Source: Halorubrum tebenquichense DSM 14210
GTDB taxonomy: Archaea; Halobacteriota; Halobacteria; Halobacteriales; Haloferacaceae
Assembly: GCF_000337415.1 (NCBI RefSeq)
Contig: NZ_AOJD01000021.1
Coordinates: forward strand, 249 to 64,248
Reading direction: 5' to 3'
DNA: 64,000 bases
In this document: piece after piece, positions 63,124-64,000 of the stretch
How positions within the stretch are numbered: the stretch's first letter is position 1
Layout: each line of letters starts with the position of its first letter
Translations under genes and position numbers: made by a program
The notes under the pieces: generated by a model
Told to the model about the DNA's origin: nothing
Databases searched by the model: none
The model's input: only the letters and a program-made list of their open reading frames with translations

Positions 63124-64000
63124 TCAGGCGATGTCGCGGTCCTCGTCGGCGTGCGCGCGGACCCACAGCCGGCCGATCCGGGAGAGGCTCGTCCGGTAGG
63201 ACTTCCCGTGTTCCTCGCGCTCGATGTACCCCTTCCCGCCGGGGCCGAGCCGGTCGACGTTGTAGATGACCTTCGAGCGGAACGAGTCGGTGTACTCCTC
63301 GTTGAGCTCGTCGGCGAGCGTCTCCGCCAGCTCCGAGACGGACTCGAACTCCCCGTGTTCGCCGAGCGTGAACAACACCAGCTCCTCGAACGGCTTGACG
63401 TTCTGGAAGGAGGCGACCGGGAGCTCAATGACGTGGCTGTCGCCGATGCGCTTCGCGCCGATGGTCGTGCCGCGCTCGTCGAACTCCGCGAGCAGGTCGG
63501 TGGTGCTCGCCAGCCGGTCGGAGACGCGGTCGGGGTCGACGCCGGCCTCGGCGAGCGCGTCGTCGCTCCCGGCGTCGAGGTCCCGCAGGAGGTCCCGCGT
63601 CGCGCGCAGCTCCTCGGCGAGTTCGGTCTCCAAGTACTTCTCGGGGGCCGTGTAGTAGGTGTGGATGCGGTCGCGGTCCGCCTGTCGCTCGACCATGATC
63701 GAGTGGGCCGCGGTCGCGAACGCGAAGGAGACGGGACGGGGCATCGAACAGAGGTTCACCCACACCTCGCGCTCGTCGGCCGGGGCGGCGGGCTCGTCGC
63801 CGTCCGCCGTCGGCGCGCCGTCGCGGTCCAGCTCCGCGTTGATCAGGTCGTAAGCGCGCTCGAAGGCGGCGTCGTAGTCGTACACGTCGGTCAGCTTCTC
63901 CCGTACCGTCTCCGCGCCGAGCAGGTTCCGGAAGTCCTGTTCGAGCTTCCGCGCGATGTTGCGCGAGTACTCGACGTTGCCCTCGCTGCCGACCGTCCCC
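63124..64000 (-). CDS. DUF6293 / HFX_2341-type regulator with CARF-like N-domain (5' end outside window)
   Basis: About 291 C-terminal residues are visible; the N-terminus lies beyond 64000. The visible part starts TVGSEGNVEYSRNIARKLEQDF and includes VWVNLCSMPRPVSFAFATAAHSIMVERQ with IHTYYTAPEKYLE, typical of this haloarchaeal family whose N-terminal Rossmann domain resembles CARF domains. The C-terminal winged helix spans about the last 80 residues (SVSELAETLADELNEEYTDSFRSKVIYNVDRLGPGGKGYIERE). A ligand-sensing DNA-binding protein is likely. The ligand and targets are unknown, and no CRISPR genes are seen here. Confidence 0.82.
   Translation of the reverse strand, partial: GTVGSEGNVEYSRNIARKLEQDFRNLLGAETVREKLTDVYDYDAAFERAYDLINAELDRDGAPTADGDEPAAPADEREVWVNLCSMPRPVSFAFATAAHSIMVERQADRDRIHTYYTAPEKYLETELAEELRATRDLLRDLDAGSDDALAEAGVDPDRVSDRLASTTDLLAEFDERGTTIGAKRIGDSHVIELPVASFQNVKPFEELVLFTLGEHGEFESVSELAETLADELNEEYTDSFRSKVIYNVDRLGPGGKGYIEREEHGKSYRTSLSRIGRLWVRAHADEDRDIA

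Overview
The window is chromosomal DNA from a halophilic archaeon, most likely Halorubrum or a close relative. The evidence is very high GC, strongly acidic proteins, archaeal ribosomal proteins (L7Ae, S28e, L24e), aIF1A, RadB, PAN, a HalX response regulator, Tat/lipobox lipoproteins, and many genes with a TATA-like box 24-30 nt before the start codon, which fits leaderless transcription. The genus is inferred from general resemblance and was not tested.

Layout: 1-2.6 kb is an arsenic cluster (arsA cut by the window edge, arsD, divergent arsR). 2.6-8 kb holds a small membrane protein, PhoU, a peptide-type ABC binding lipoprotein, a 44-aa membrane peptide, a beta-carbonic anhydrase and a secreted beta-propeller. 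8-9.4 kb is the translation operon rpl7ae-rps28e-rpl24e-ndk. 9.6-18.4 kb holds a cytosolic 5'-nucleotidase-like phosphatase, folD, an aldo/keto reductase, a proline-rich mini-ORF, membrane proteins, a HAD phosphatase, a four-CBS protein with a hibernation-factor-like tail, radB and a cold-shock protein. 18.6-20.6 kb is a SCO1-TlpA-CcdA copper/thiol redox operon. 20.8-25.5 kb holds AIM24, an NSS transporter, a geranylgeranyl-reductase-like flavoprotein and a degenerate M24 peptidase homologue. A tRNA-Val with a duplicated 3' end follows at 25.8 kb. 26-40 kb is mixed housekeeping: aIF1A, class V aminotransferase, methyltransferase, DoxX, Pgi, CPBP protease, NurA, a chemotaxis transducer, DUF2240, NhaC and NOG1. 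40-51.8 kb holds a SIMPL lipoprotein, an FNT channel fused to two USP domains, a DUF389 protein, ThrB, a divergent HTTM/DCC pair, folA-thyA, a DUF457 protein and an aminotransferase. 52-64 kb holds an aldo/keto reductase, a flippase, an AstE-like hydrolase, DUF5811, pyruvoyl arginine decarboxylase, PAN, HalX, an amphi-Trp protein, an M29 aminopeptidase, an M48 protease, and a C-terminal part of a CARF-like (DUF6293/HFX_2341) regulator cut by the window end.

The most interesting signal is not protein coding. A roughly 305-360 nt intergenic element occurs four times (11071-11390 +, 51812-52172 -, 57138-57442 +, 62758-63113 +). All four share a conserved core and several predicted hairpins. The stem sequences differ between copies but stay complementary, up to 20 bp, which is internal covariation evidence for a structured RNA. 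Each ends in a tail that repeats a 12-nt motif (CTGGGGCTTCGG), at exactly 51-nt spacing in three of the four copies. The repeated motif is the 3' strand of the main helix, so tail units could compete for the same partner. I cannot name a known RNA family for it.

Other unusual items are two candidate mini-ORFs that overlap the next gene by ATGA, the tRNA-Val att-like scar, a 28-bp duplication of an aminopeptidase gene end that supplies the stop codon of a convergent gene, and several proteins with altered key residues or unusual fusions.
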